NCBI RefSeq assembly: GCF_016654005.1
Contig: NZ_JAEPWN010000001.1
Location: forward strand, 1-64,000
DNA: 64,000 nucleotides
From: Brevundimonas nasdae
GTDB lineage: Bacteria > Pseudomonadota > Alphaproteobacteria > Caulobacterales > Caulobacteraceae
Direction: 5' to 3'
Position 1 is the stretch's first letter. Each line of letters opens with the position of its first letter. Position numbers and translations under genes: made by a program. Shown here piece after piece: positions 1 to 9,525 of this stretch. The notes under the pieces were generated by a model, which was not told where the DNA came from, ran no database searches, and saw only the letters and a program-made list of their open reading frames with translations.

Positions 1-2
1 GT

Positions 3-83
3 GTCGCCACGCGCTATGATCGATGCCCGACCGTCTTCCTCTCCGCCATAGCTCTCGCTGCAACCGTCCTCTTCTGGCTATGA
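3..83 (+). pseudogene. C-terminal end of an IS5-family-like transposase (partial)
   Basis: The window opens inside an open frame that reads about 26 residues, with YDRCPTVFLSAIALAATVLF before a TGA stop. A tyrosine-aspartate-arginine stretch followed by F-L-(S/A)-A-I-x-L-A-A-T-V-hydrophobic is the usual tail of IS5/IS1031-type transposases. Only the last part is present, so it cannot be said whether the upstream gene is intact. It fits the mobile-DNA character of the region. The identification rests on recognising a short tail, so the subgroup is uncertain. Confidence 0.5.
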
Positions 84-360
84 GTCCTGAGCCTAGGAAG
101 TCGGGTTCTGAAATCTTTTGGACACCGCGAACGCGTGGTCGACATCCGGACCGGCCAATTCCATAGCTCTCAAAAAATTTCTCGCCGAGGGGGATAAGGA
201 TCAGGAAGCCTCTGGGGCGTAGACTGGTTGAGGGCCATTCACCACCAGCCGATCGAAGCTGGCGGGTCGACGTGATGACGATTTTACGGAGTCTGGCGAA
301 GATGGGGGCGGAGCGTTCGCCCGGTCTGCCCGGCTGATCTAGAACTGCACCCCGTGGGTC

Positions 361-765
361 ATGGCGGTGGCGGCCGAACTGGGCGAGGTGCGCCGGGCTC
401 GGGGCTGGAGTGGCACCGCCTTCCAAGTCAACGCCTCGACGGCCGGCGCGGCCAGCACCATGGCCTCGACGCTCCAACCCGGCGGCCGGCCAAGGCGGTG
501 CGGACGCGCAGGCGGCGCGATGTACAACGGCCATGTTCTGACCGCGCCCCTGTCGCCATTTGAGTTGAAGGCCGGAGCCATGGTGCTTGCCGCCTTGCTG
601 ACAGCGGTCGATACGGCGCGCTCGGGACCGGTCATCGCCACAATGACTCAGAATGTCCAAGACAGCGTCAGCGGGCGCCATCTACTGATCCCGCAAGGCT
701 CCCGGCTGATCGGGACGTCAGAGGGGGAAAGCCGATACGGCGATGTTCGGCAGGGCGCGTCGTAA
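361..765 (+). pseudogene. trbI: Fragment of conjugal transfer protein TrbI (VirB10 family)
   Basis: The second half of this frame (about 550-750) reads SPFELKAGAMVLAALL, then GPVIATMTQNVQDSVSGRHL and LLIPQGSRLIG. This is the signature of the TrbI/VirB10 core, the outer-membrane-spanning part of a type IV secretion channel. A normal TrbI is around 400 residues or more; here only about 70 match, and the frame stops just after the R-L-I-G segment. The first half (361-540) is not recognisable and may be out of frame. No other tra/trb genes are visible, so this is a relic of an integrated conjugative element, cut off next to the recombinase cassette starting near 820. Confidence 0.65.
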
Positions 766-819
766 ATGTCCGCTTTCGGTGCCAGATCCAATGACCGCTC
801 ATGGCGCCAACCCGTCTTT

Positions 820-865
820 CCATGCGGCTCGCCCTCGACTTCCTCGTCGAAGGAAGCCCGTGTGG
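820..865 (+). promoter_or_regulatory. Hairpin at cassette left end covering a start codon
   Basis: An outer 8-bp helix (CCATGCGG 820-827 with CCGTGTGG 858-865) encloses an inner helix (TCGAC 835-839 with GTCGA 846-850). The GTG start of the first cassette ORF (862) lies in the outer 3' arm, and its ribosome-binding GGAAG (852-856) sits just inside it. The right copy keeps the helix with A-T and T-A pairs where this copy has wobble pairs. Control of translation and a role as an element end are both possible. Confidence 0.45.
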
Positions 866-1074
866 CGGCCATGACCGAGAGTGAAGACGAAAACCCCCGA
901 ACCCGGCATATGGAGGATTTCATGCTGTCAGCGATCTGGACGCGACTTGAGCGGGCGGGGGACTTGGCCACGGCCTCTGATGTGATGGACGCCCTGCCAG
1001 ACGTGGCGGCGCTCGCGGATGAGGCAGCCCTATTGGCCCGCGCCCTGGAACTCCTGCGGCGGCCGGAATCCTAG
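862..1074 (+). CDS. Small cassette protein of unknown function (left copy)
   Basis: Encodes 70 residues from a GTG start preceded by GGAAG five bases upstream; an in-frame ATG at 871 is the alternative start. The sequence is acidic at the N-terminus (ESEDEN) and then helical, with SAIWTRLERAGDLATASDVM and a C-terminal A-L-E-L-L-R-R. No family was recognised. The copy at 43381 is clearly homologous but more diverged here than the downstream genes are from theirs. It is the first gene of the cassette, so it may regulate the recombinase or the DUF proteins, but nothing in the sequence proves that. Confidence 0.6.
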   Translation: MAAMTESEDENPRTRHMEDFMLSAIWTRLERAGDLATASDVMDALPDVAALADEAALLARALELLRRPES

Positions 1075-1161
1075 CGCTGAGATTTCTCCTTCTTCCATTG
1101 GACTTGGCGGCGAAAGGAAGCGTTGGTCGCTCCACCGCGAGGGTGCGGATGGAGAGAAAAG

Positions 1162-1413
1162 ATGAACCAGAACAATGTGAAGCCGGCTGGGGAAGGCGCA
1201 TCGCAGCTAGCGCGCGTCAGCAAGATCAGCCAGGTGCTCGCCCTGCTGCGCCGCCCCGAAGGCGCCACGGCGGTCCAGATCATGGCGGCGACCGGTTGGC
1301 AGGCCCACAGCGTGCGCGGCGCCATCGCCGGGCAGATCCGCAAGAAGCTGGGCCTGGTGGTCGCGACCGAGAAGGTCGAGGGTCTGACCGTCTATCGCAT
1401 CACGGCCGCCTGA
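1162..1413 (+). CDS. DUF3489 domain protein (left cassette)
   Basis: Encodes 83 residues. Start chosen at ATG 1162 because GGAGAG lies just upstream. The body reads KISQVLALLRRPEGATAVQI, then MAATGWQAHSVRGAIAG and KKLGL, the winged-helix-like pattern of DUF3489 (a small helix-turn-helix-type domain common beside DUF2924 and recombinase genes in Alphaproteobacteria). It probably binds DNA; the biochemical role is not known. Its TGA stop overlaps the ATG of the DUF2924 gene (TGATG), suggesting translational coupling. Confidence 0.8.
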   Translation: MNQNNVKPAGEGASQLARVSKISQVLALLRRPEGATAVQIMAATGWQAHSVRGAIAGQIRKKLGLVVATEKVEGLTVYRITAA

Positions 1414-1826
1414 TGACGGAAGGAACGGTGACCTTGGAGAGTCTGCGGGCGGAATGGCGGGATAAGTTCATGACCGCCCCGCCCAAGCTCCGATCCCGCG
1501 ACCTGATGGCGCGGGAGATCGCCTATCGCGAACAGGTCGCCCGCGAGGGCGGCCTGTCCCGGACGATGGAACAGCGCCTGGCCAAGTTGGCGGAGCGATT
1601 CGCCGAGGACGAGGCCTACCAGCCCTCCCAGGCTCCGAGGATCAAGACCGGCAGTTGCTTCGTGAAGGACTGGCGAGGCGAACGCCATGAGGTCTGGGTG
1701 AAGGAGGAAGGCTTCAACTATAGGGGCCGGGACTTCGCCTCCCTCAGCCAGGTCGCCTTCGCCATCACCGGCACCAAGTGGAACGGACCGGCCTTCTTCG
1801 GTCAGAGGAAAGCTGGGCGGCCATGA
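1413..1826 (+). CDS. DUF2924 domain protein (left cassette)
   Basis: Encodes 137 residues. It carries the DUF2924 pattern: L-x-x-E-W-R at the N-terminus, RDLMAREIAYREQ in the middle, then G-S-x-F-V-K-D-W-R-G-E-R-H-E-V-W-V and a closing segment with Y-R-G-R-D-F-x-S-L-S-Q-V-A-F-A-I-T-G-T. The C-terminal half resembles the small basic folds that accompany site-specific recombinases, and DUF2924 genes are usually found directly upstream of large serine recombinases. A recombination accessory role is inferred. It overlaps the recombinase start by four bases (ATGA). Confidence 0.85.
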   Translation: MTEGTVTLESLRAEWRDKFMTAPPKLRSRDLMAREIAYREQVAREGGLSRTMEQRLAKLAERFAEDEAYQPSQAPRIKTGSCFVKDWRGERHEVWVKEEGFNYRGRDFASLSQVAFAITGTKWNGPAFFGQRKAGRP

Positions 1827-3433
1827 AGACCCTGCGCTGCGCCATCTACACCCGTAAATCCACCGAGGAAGGGTTGGAGCAGGGCTTCAACAGCCTGCAT
1901 GCTCAGCGAGAGGCCTGCGAGGCCTATGTCCTGTCCCAGGCCGGCGAGGGGTGGACGACCCTGCCCCGGGAATATGACGACGGTGGCTATTCCGGCGGCA
2001 GCATGGAGCGGCCGGGGCTGAAGCAGCTCATGGCGGACATCGCCAAGGGCGAGATCGACATCGTGGTGGTCTACAAGGTGGATCGGCTGACCCGATCGCT
2101 ACCGGACTTCGCCAAGATGGTGGATGCCTTCGACGCCAGGGGCGTCAGCTTCGTCTCGGTGACCCAGGCTTTCAACACTACCAACAGCATGGGACGGCTG
2201 ACCCTGAACGTCCTTCTGTCCTTCGCCCAGTTCGAGCGGGAGGTCACGGCGGAGCGTATCCGCGACAAGATCGCCGCGTCCAAGGCCAAGGGGATGTGGA
2301 TGGGAGGGCCGCCGCCGTTGGGATACGATGGCGTGGACCACAGGCTGATCACGAACGCCGATGAGGCGCCCACGGTCAGGATGATGTTCGAGCGATACCT
2401 CGAACTGCGCTCGGTCCTGGAGCTACAGGCCGAACTGAAGCGACAGGGCGTCCGATCCAAGCTCAGGACCACCAAGGCTGGAAAGGTTCGGGGCGGGGCG
2501 GTGATCAGTCCGGGCGCCTTGCGGCTGATCCTGATGAACCCCGTCTACAAGGGCGCGCTCAGGCACAAGGAGAAGCTGGTCGAAGGCGCACACGAGGCGA
2601 TCGTGCCTCCCGAGACCTGGGAGGCCGTCAACGCGGCCCTGACACGGCGCAGCCAATCGCTCGCCGAGGATCGCGCCAGGGGGACCAGCGGCCTTCTGGT
2701 CGGCATCCTGAAGGATGACCGGGGACATACGATGCGGCCGGTGCATACCAAAGGGAAGGCTGGCCAGCGTTACCGCTTTTACTCCTCGGTTGCGCTGGAA
2801 AATGGAAGGAAGGAAGAGGCCGGTAGCGTGACACGAATCTCCGCCGGGGTGATCGAAGCCTTCGTGGCCAACAGGGTCCTTCCGGCGCTCGATCCAGCCT
2901 GGAGGATGGACGCCGATCCCGACCAGCGGCTGCGAGCCGCCATGACCAAGGTCACCCTGGGCGAGACCCAGGTTCGTATCCTGACGGCCAAGGGAGCGAT
3001 TCCCGGCGACCGGACGATCCAGGGCGCCGAACGAGAGGAGCGAGCCGATGGCGAGATCGAGTGCATCCTGCCGGTGCGGCTGAAGCATCGGCACAACGCG
3101 GTCTTGATCGAGGCCGAGGGATCATCCCCGGCGGCGGCCAATCGGATCGATCGCGCCCTGGTCAGGGCCGTCGCCATGGCCAGGCGATGGACGGCCGACC
3201 TCAGGACCGGTCGTCATGGATCGACCACCCAACTGGCCAGGACCGAGAATCTCTGTGTGCGTTACCTCGGCCAGATCCTGCCCCTGGCCTACATGGCTCC
3301 GGATCTAGTGGAGCAGATCATCTCGGGGCGTCAGCCTCAGGCCCTGTCGCTCGGTGCCTTGATCGCCCATCCCTTCCCGATGGACTGGAACGAGCAGCGC
3401 AGGCTGTTCATGGCCATTGGCGCGGTCAGCTAG
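1823..3433 (+). CDS. Large serine recombinase (left cassette)
   Basis: Encodes 536 residues from ATG 1823, which overlaps the DUF2924 stop. The N-terminal resolvase domain (about 1-150) has the nucleophile in Y-T-R-K-S (Ser13), followed by a long Recombinase domain with G-P-P-P-L-G-Y and NPVYKGALRHKEKL, and a C-terminal part ending near MDWNEQRRLFMAIGA. Length and layout fit the large serine integrase/transposase class, which cut and join DNA through a 5' phosphoserine link. It is almost certainly the enzyme that moves this cassette. The gene is intact and very close to the copy at 44357. Target and att sites are not proven. Confidence 0.92.
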   Translation: MKTLRCAIYTRKSTEEGLEQGFNSLHAQREACEAYVLSQAGEGWTTLPREYDDGGYSGGSMERPGLKQLMADIAKGEIDIVVVYKVDRLTRSLPDFAKMVDAFDARGVSFVSVTQAFNTTNSMGRLTLNVLLSFAQFEREVTAERIRDKIAASKAKGMWMGGPPPLGYDGVDHRLITNADEAPTVRMMFERYLELRSVLELQAELKRQGVRSKLRTTKAGKVRGGAVISPGALRLILMNPVYKGALRHKEKLVEGAHEAIVPPETWEAVNAALTRRSQSLAEDRARGTSGLLVGILKDDRGHTMRPVHTKGKAGQRYRFYSSVALENGRKEEAGSVTRISAGVIEAFVANRVLPALDPAWRMDADPDQRLRAAMTKVTLGETQVRILTAKGAIPGDRTIQGAEREERADGEIECILPVRLKHRHNAVLIEAEGSSPAAANRIDRALVRAVAMARRWTADLRTGRHGSTTQLARTENLCVRYLGQILPLAYMAPDLVEQIISGRQPQALSLGALIAHPFPMDWNEQRRLFMAIGAVS

Positions 3434-3469
3434 ACCCCGACACCAGACTTCTCGATCAGAGACCCAATC

Positions 3470-3493
3470 CCGCCGCCGGTCCTCCGGCGGCGG
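3470..3493 (+). terminator. GC-rich hairpin after the left recombinase gene
   Basis: CCGCCGCCGG (3470-3479) and CCGGCGGCGG (3484-3493) form a perfect 10-bp stem with a TCCT loop, 37 bases after the recombinase stop. There is no T-run, so it may stop transcription weakly, protect the 3' end, or belong to a structured RNA. The right copy has the identical hairpin at 46001-46024. Confidence 0.4.
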
Positions 3494-3659
3494 CTCAGTT
3501 CGGGCTAACCCTTCTCCGCGAACGCGCTCGGCCAAACCCGGAAGTGGAAACATGGGCCTGGAGAATGGGGCCGGGAACAGCCGACCAAACCGCGCGGGAA
3601 TCCTCTCCACGGAGAGATTGGCGACCGTGTTAACCGTCTAACTGTCTGAAAAGAGTGGC

Positions 3660-3702
3660 CAGTCTCCCCCTTCCCCGGCTGGCCGGTGAAAGGGGGAGAC
3701 TG
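3660..3702. repeat. Terminal inverted repeat/hairpin of the left cassette
   Basis: CAGTCTCCCCCTT and its near-complement AAAGGGGGAGACTG flank a short GC core. The same 43 bases are unchanged at 46191-46233, where they end only two bases before the tRNA-Ala CCA. Position at the very end of the repeated unit suggests an attachment-site arm or the boundary terminator of the cassette. Confidence 0.5.
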
Positions 3703-3744
3703 ATTGGTGGTGTGCGCAGGAGCGGATGTCATTCTCTTCGCGAC

Positions 3745-3800
3745 CCGGCACATTCAAAATGTGCCGGCTAATTCCCTGATCGAGCCGCCTAAACAGGGAA
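3745..3800. repeat. Two adjacent perfect hairpins just outside the left cassette
   Basis: CCGGCACATT (3745-3754) and AATGTGCCGG (3758-3767) form a perfect 10-bp stem with a three-base loop. It is followed by TTCCCTG (3772-3778) and CAGGGAA (3794-3800). They lie 35 bp beyond the point where similarity between the two cassette copies ends. The rest of 3803-3973 shows no convincing gene. Function unknown: terminator, operator or old attachment region are all possible. Confidence 0.35.
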
Positions 3801-3973
3801 AGTTTCAAAGTTGGCCGAAGTCTCTTTACCGCCCAAGTCATCAAGTTGGTGTTTTTGTAGACTTTCACGATCGTACATCAAAAGCGGGTTCCACATTCAG
3901 GGAATTTCTTGTCGTTTCAGGGTGGAGCGTGGAGCGACTCGAGCCAAATCTAAATAAATCTCGCGGTGGCGGG

Positions 3974-4229
3974 TGACTATTGCGTCTGTCACGTCTCATC
4001 ATGATCCGTCAGTCGTCGTACTGCCGCAAAAAATCCTCGACGGCGTGCTCTGCAGCAGTGAGCTTCAGCGCCGCCAGAAGCGCTTCTCGGCCACGCGCTC
4101 AGAGCGCTGCTCGCTAGCAACGGCTTCCTTTCCGGGCTGATCATCGACGAACACGACGCTACACCGTCATCGAGCGCGTTTGGCTCTCGCTTTGACAGTT
4201 GGCTGCGCGCCTACGGGAAGGTCGGTTAT
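3974..4229. repeat. Deleted relic of the 13.5-15.1 kb recombinase element
   Basis: Bases 3974-4093 match 13518-13638 (the 3' end of the small DNA-binding gene, reverse strand), and bases 4094-4229 match 15011-15146 (inside the serine recombinase gene). Both blocks are in the same orientation as in the intact element, so about 1.37 kb between them has been lost at a clean junction at 4093/4094. The matches are near 85-90 percent by eye, so this came from a diverged relative, not a recent copy. The relic and the intact element flank the kdp operon as direct repeats. Confidence 0.8.
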
Positions 4230-4279
4230 GCGTTCGCTATGAACGAATGAGCAACTATCATTCGTTTCATGTTCAACTT

Positions 4280-4468
4280 CTATACTCGCAAGGCATCCGC
4301 CTGTTTTTGAAGGGTACGGGCGACACGTTCGGCTTGATGTCGGTGTTTGAAGGGGAATGTCCGCGCCTCGCCCAATGTAACGCGCCAGCCATCGATTGAA
4401 GCGACGACGCGATATTTGCGGGGTTTGACCGGGGTTGCAGGGCGGCCGTCGACGAAACCGCTCATCAT
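4280..4468 (-). CDS. Small basic protein of unknown function
   Basis: Encodes 62 residues. After M-M-S-G-F it reads K-P-R-K-Y-R-V-V-A-S-I-D-G-W-R-V, then a short helix rich in R, H and Q. A beta hairpin plus helix is plausible, but no family was recognised. Its ATG overlaps the stop of the upstream 44-residue ORF, and GGAGCG precedes it. It is transcribed away from kdp, from the same intergenic region. The composition resembles a real gene more than chance, but support is limited. Confidence 0.45.
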   Translation of the reverse strand: MMSGFVDGRPATPVKPRKYRVVASIDGWRVTLGEARTFPFKHRHQAERVARTLQKQADALRV

Positions 4469-4599
4469 TGTCCGCGCTCCTTTTTATTTGGGAGGCGAAC
4501 GCCAAAGGCGAAGCTGACCAGAACCATGGTCATCCGCCAGACGTCCTGTGCGAAGGGTTTGGCGGTCAGGGAGTGCTGCAACAGGCTGGATCGGCTCAT
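4465..4599 (-). CDS. 44-residue peptide with hydrophobic segment
   Basis: Reverse-strand ORF beginning MSRSSLLQHSLTAKPFAQ, with a hydrophobic stretch M-T-M-V-L-V-S-F-A-F-G-V and a basic tail. A clear AAAGGAA ribosome site lies six bases before the ATG, and the TGA stop overlaps the ATG of the following 62-residue gene, which is the usual sign of translational coupling. It is probably membrane-associated. No family was recognised. It is divergent from kdp. Confidence 0.45.
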   Translation of the reverse strand: MSRSSLLQHSLTAKPFAQDVWRMTMVLVSFAFGVRLPNKKERGQ

Positions 4600-4678
4600 G
4601 AAGAATTCCTTTCGCCGCCATGAAAGCCTGATCGCCCGTAAGCAGGCGATGCCATTCAGCGGTCTGGCCGTAAGGCGG

Positions 4679-4709
4679 ACATAAGGGGCTCTTTACGCGC
4701 GCCTTATGT
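4679..4709. promoter_or_regulatory. Inverted repeat upstream of kdp, candidate KdpE operator
   Basis: A perfect 8-bp inverted repeat, ACATAAGG (4679-4686) and CCTTATGT (4702-4709), is centred 94 bp before the first small ORF of the kdp operon, between divergent genes. OmpR-family regulators such as KdpE bind as dimers to sites of about this spacing, usually as direct repeats, so assignment to KdpE is a guess from position only. Confidence 0.35.
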
Positions 4710-4787
4710 TCGGGCGCAGATTCCACATCGCCCGCTTACGCCGTTCAGGCGTCTCTTCCGGCACCAACTAAGCTGGAGGCTTTCGGC

Positions 4788-4871
4788 ATGGCCGATGTGA
4801 TCTTTCTGGCGATTGGCGGCGGGGCCTTTCTGGCGTTCGCCGCCTTCGCTGCTGCAATGAACAGGATGTGA
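4788..4871 (+). CDS. 27-residue hydrophobic peptide leading the kdp operon
   Basis: Starts at ATG 4788 with a strong GGAGG eight bases upstream. It reads [20 protein letters not shown] before a short end with N-R-M, so it is a single membrane helix. It stops two bases before the kdpF ATG. Its size and hydrophobicity resemble KdpF, so it may be a second small Kdp-associated peptide. No named family was recognised. Confidence 0.55.
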   Translation: MADVIFLAIGGGAFLAFAAFAAAMNRM

Positions 4872-4873
4872 CA

Positions 4874-4960
4874 ATGTTGCTGAACATCCTCTGGGGTGCG
4901 GGCGCCCTCGTCATCGCCGGCTACATGGTCGCGGCCCTGCTGCGGCCCGAGCGGTTCTGA
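4874..4960 (+). CDS. kdpF: K+-transporting ATPase subunit KdpF
   Basis: Encodes 28 residues, one transmembrane helix followed by L-L-R-P-E-R-F. The C-terminal (L/x)-x-P-E-(R/K)-F motif and the position directly before kdpA are typical of KdpF, the small peptide that stabilises the KdpFABC potassium pump in the inner membrane. KdpA starts 14 bases downstream. It is below the usual length cutoff of gene finders, so it is easily missed. Confidence 0.85.
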   Translation: MLLNILWGAGALVIAGYMVAALLRPERF

Positions 4961-4974
4961 GCGGAGCCGCCATC

Positions 4975-6687
4975 ATGAATATTCAAGGATGGGCGGAAAT
5001 CGCCCTGACCCTCGGTCTGTCGGTTCTGCTGGCCTGGCCGATCGGGGTCTATATGTCGCGTGTCTGGAACGGCGAGCGCACCTGGCTGGACCCGGTGCTG
5101 AAGCCGGTCGAGGGCCTGTTTTATCGCGCCGCCGGGGTCGACCCGAGCCGCAGCCAGGGTTGGCTGGGTTACGCCGGCGCCCTGCTGGCCTTCAACCTGG
5201 CGGGCTTCCTGCTGCTGTACGCCATGCTGCGTCTGCAGGGCGTCCTGCCGATGAACCCGCAGGGGTTCGCGGGCGTCAGTCCGCACCTGGCCTTCAACAC
5301 CGCCGTCAGCTTTGTCACCAACACCAACTGGCAGAGCTATGGCGGCGAGACCACCATGTCGACCTTCACCCAGATGGTCGGCCTGACGGTGCAGAACTTC
5401 GTCTCGGCGGCCACCGGCGCGACGATCGCGGCGGCTCTGGCGCGCGCCTTTATCGCCAATCGAGGCGAAGGCGTCGGCAACTTCTGGGCCGACCTGACGC
5501 GCACCAGCCTCTATGTCCTGCTGCCCATCGCCTTCATCGTTGCCGTGGTTCTGGCCGGGCTGGGCGTGGTTCAGTCGCTGGCGGCCTCGGCCCATGCGAC
5601 GACGCTGGAAGGTGGATCACAGACGATCAGCCTGTTCCCGACCGCCAGCCAGCTGGCGATCAAGCAACTGGGCATCAACGGCGGCGGCGTGTTCAACGTC
5701 AACTCGGCCCATCCGCTGGAAAACCCGACGCCGCTGACCAATCTGATCACGGCGATCAGCATCAACGTCATGGGCTGGGCGGCCTTCTTCGCCTTTGGCC
5801 GCAGTGTCATGGCCAAGAAAGAAGTGCGCGCGCTTGTCGTTGCGGCGTTCCTGATGCTGGGTGCTGCTGGGGCTGCTCTCTACGTCATTGAAAGCCAGCC
5901 TGCTCCAGCCCTGGTTGCCGCTGATGTCAGTACAACGGCGGGCAATATGGAAGGCAAGGAGGTTCGCTTCGGCGTGCCTGCTTCAGTCGCTTGGGCGACC
6001 CAGACGACGGGCGCCTCAAACGGGTCGGTCAACTCCATGCATGCCAGCTACATGCCGCTGGGTGGCGCGGTGACCATGTTCTTGATGCAGCTTGGCGAGA
6101 TCTTGCCAGGCGGGATCGGTTCGGGCGTCGCCGTCATGGTGCTGATGGCCATGCTGGCGGTCTTTGTTGCAGGCCTGATGGTCGGACGGACACCTGAATA
6201 TCTGGGCAAGAAGATCGAAGCCCGAGAGATTCAGTTCGCCATGTTTGTGGTTTTGGTTGTGCCGTTGTCGGTGCTGGGCTTCTCAGCTGTGGCTGCGGTT
6301 CTGCCTGAGGCCCTGGCCGGTTTGCTGAACAAAGGCCCTCATGGTCTGTCCGAGATTCTCTATGCCTACACGTCGGCGACTGGCAACAATGGGTCGGCCT
6401 TTGCGGGCCTGAGCGCCAATGCGCCCTGGTGGGACACCACTTTGGGTTTGGCCATGCTGCTGGGCCGGTTTGTGCCTGCCGTCGCAGTGTTGGCCGTCGC
6501 GGGCGCCTTGGTCGCCAAGCCACGTCTGGCGCCTTCTGCCGGGACATTGCCCACGCATGGCCCGCTGTTCATCGGCCTGCTGATTGGGGTGATCCTGATC
6601 CTTGGCGGCTTGCAGTTCTTCCCCGCTCTCTCACTGGGTCCGATCGTGGAGCATTTCGACATGCTCCAGTTCATGGCCCGGTTCTGA
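4975..6687 (+). CDS. kdpA: K+-transporting ATPase channel subunit KdpA
   Basis: Encodes 570 residues, the usual KdpA length. KdpA is the potassium-selective, channel-like subunit of the high-affinity KdpFABC pump. Multiple hydrophobic helices and the pore-loop segments are visible, including [12 protein letters not shown] and [14 protein letters not shown]. About 8 bases of GAGCGGAG-like sequence precede the ATG. From roughly 5850 to 6500 the codon choice is visibly richer in T-ending codons than in the rest of the gene, which may reflect past recombination within kdpA. Confidence 0.97.
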   Translation: MNIQGWAEIALTLGLSVLLAWPIGVYMSRVWNGERTWLDPVLKPVEGLFYRAAGVDPSRSQGWLGYAGALLAFNLAGFLLLYAMLRLQGVLPMNPQGFAGVSPHLAFNTAVSFVTNTNWQSYGGETTMSTFTQMVGLTVQNFVSAATGATIAAALARAFIANRGEGVGNFWADLTRTSLYVLLPIAFIVAVVLAGLGVVQSLAASAHATTLEGGSQTISLFPTASQLAIKQLGINGGGVFNVNSAHPLENPTPLTNLITAISINVMGWAAFFAFGRSVMAKKEVRALVVAAFLMLGAAGAALYVIESQPAPALVAADVSTTAGNMEGKEVRFGVPASVAWATQTTGASNGSVNSMHASYMPLGGAVTMFLMQLGEILPGGIGSGVAVMVLMAMLAVFVAGLMVGRTPEYLGKKIEAREIQFAMFVVLVVPLSVLGFSAVAAVLPEALAGLLNKGPHGLSEILYAYTSATGNNGSAFAGLSANAPWWDTTLGLAMLLGRFVPAVAVLAVAGALVAKPRLAPSAGTLPTHGPLFIGLLIGVILILGGLQFFPALSLGPIVEHFDMLQFMARF

Positions 6688-6706
6688 TCCGCATCGGATA
6701 TTTGTC

Positions 6707-8770
<2,064 letters not shown>

Positions 8771-8802
8771 GGCCGGCCTGAGCGATCAAGGAACACTCAT
8801 TC

Positions 8803-9525
8803 ATGCGTAGAACTCTTTCCTCAATCGTCTGTGTCGCCGCTGTCGGCATGGGCGGTGCGGCCAATGCCCAGGATGCGGCCTCAGACACAACGCGTACCAG
8901 ATCCGGCCCGAGCATCAGCTTCAATGCTGGCGTAAGCAGCGACTATGTGTTTCGCGGCGTCAGCCAGACCAAGGGCGATCCGGCGATCTCCATCGGAATC
9001 GATGCGACGCAGGGGCGCTTCTATGCCGGGGCTTCGGCGACCAATGTGGGCTTCGCAGGCGACAAGAACACCGATGCCGAGATCGACCTGTACGCCGGTG
9101 TGCGGCCCGAGTTCAGAGGCTTCACCCTGGATCTGGGCGTCGTCAACTATCTCTATGCCGACCAGCCGGACGGGGCCGATTACAACTACGTTGAGCTGAA
9201 GGCGGCGGCATCGCGTGCTGTCGGCCCCGCGACCCTGGGGGCAGCGGTTTACTGGTCGCCGGATTTCTTTGGATCGACCGAGGATCAGGCGACCTATGCT
9301 GAGGTCAACGGCGCAGTCAGTCCAGCCGACAAATGGACAGTTTCGGCGGCGTTGGGGCGTCAGTGGCTGTCGTCGGAGCTGGACTACACCACCTGGAATC
9401 TGGGGGTCGGATATGCCCTGACGCCACATCTGACGCTGGACGTTCGCTACTATGACACTGACCAGCATGATTTCGGCAGCCCTTACGGCGCGCGCGCCGT
9501 AGCCAGTCTGAAGGCGACCTTCTGA
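8803..9525 (+). CDS. TorF-type putative outer-membrane porin inside the kdp operon
   Basis: Encodes 240 residues with a signal peptide ending in G-G-A-A-N-A-Q. The mature part begins with S-F-N-A-G-V-S-S-D-Y-V-F-R-G-V-S-Q-T, the hallmark of the TorF/Gcw_chp (TIGR02001) family of small beta-barrel proteins, and ends in phenylalanine like other outer-membrane proteins. It sits between kdpB and kdpC, and its TGA overlaps the kdpC ATG, so it is made together with the pump. A role in letting potassium through the outer membrane is an inference from context. Confidence 0.85.
   Translation: MRRTLSSIVCVAAVGMGGAANAQDAASDTTRTRSGPSISFNAGVSSDYVFRGVSQTKGDPAISIGIDATQGRFYAGASATNVGFAGDKNTDAEIDLYAGVRPEFRGFTLDLGVVNYLYADQPDGADYNYVELKAAASRAVGPATLGAAVYWSPDFFGSTEDQATYAEVNGAVSPADKWTVSAALGRQWLSSELDYTTWNLGVGYALTPHLTLDVRYYDTDQHDFGSPYGARAVASLKATF

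Larger units (their letters stand above)
820..3710 (+). repeat. Left copy of duplicated 2.9-kb recombinase cassette
   Basis: This segment matches 43339-46241 in the same orientation with only scattered differences. Similarity starts abruptly at a hairpin (CCATGCGG, 820) and ends abruptly at TGATTGGTGG (3701-3710). The unit contains a small ORF, a DUF3489 protein, a DUF2924 protein, a large serine recombinase and about 240 bp of noncoding, hairpin-rich tail. In the right copy the same end point is the 3' terminus of tRNA-Ala; here it runs into unrelated sequence. Recombination between the copies could release about 42.5 kb as a circle. Confidence 0.85.

Noticed and set aside
1098..1412. N-terminal extension of the DUF2924 reading frame
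   Set aside because: The extension is arginine-rich and out of frame with the DUF3489 gene; ATG at 1413 matches the second copy.
3703..3745. tRNA-like 3' end after the left cassette (TGGTGG)
   Set aside because: Beyond these six bases no T-arm or acceptor pairing can be found, so no second tRNA or tRNA fragment is supported.
3704..3976. Possible 90-residue gene after the left cassette
   Set aside because: Its frame runs through two hairpins, has no ribosome site and no family match.
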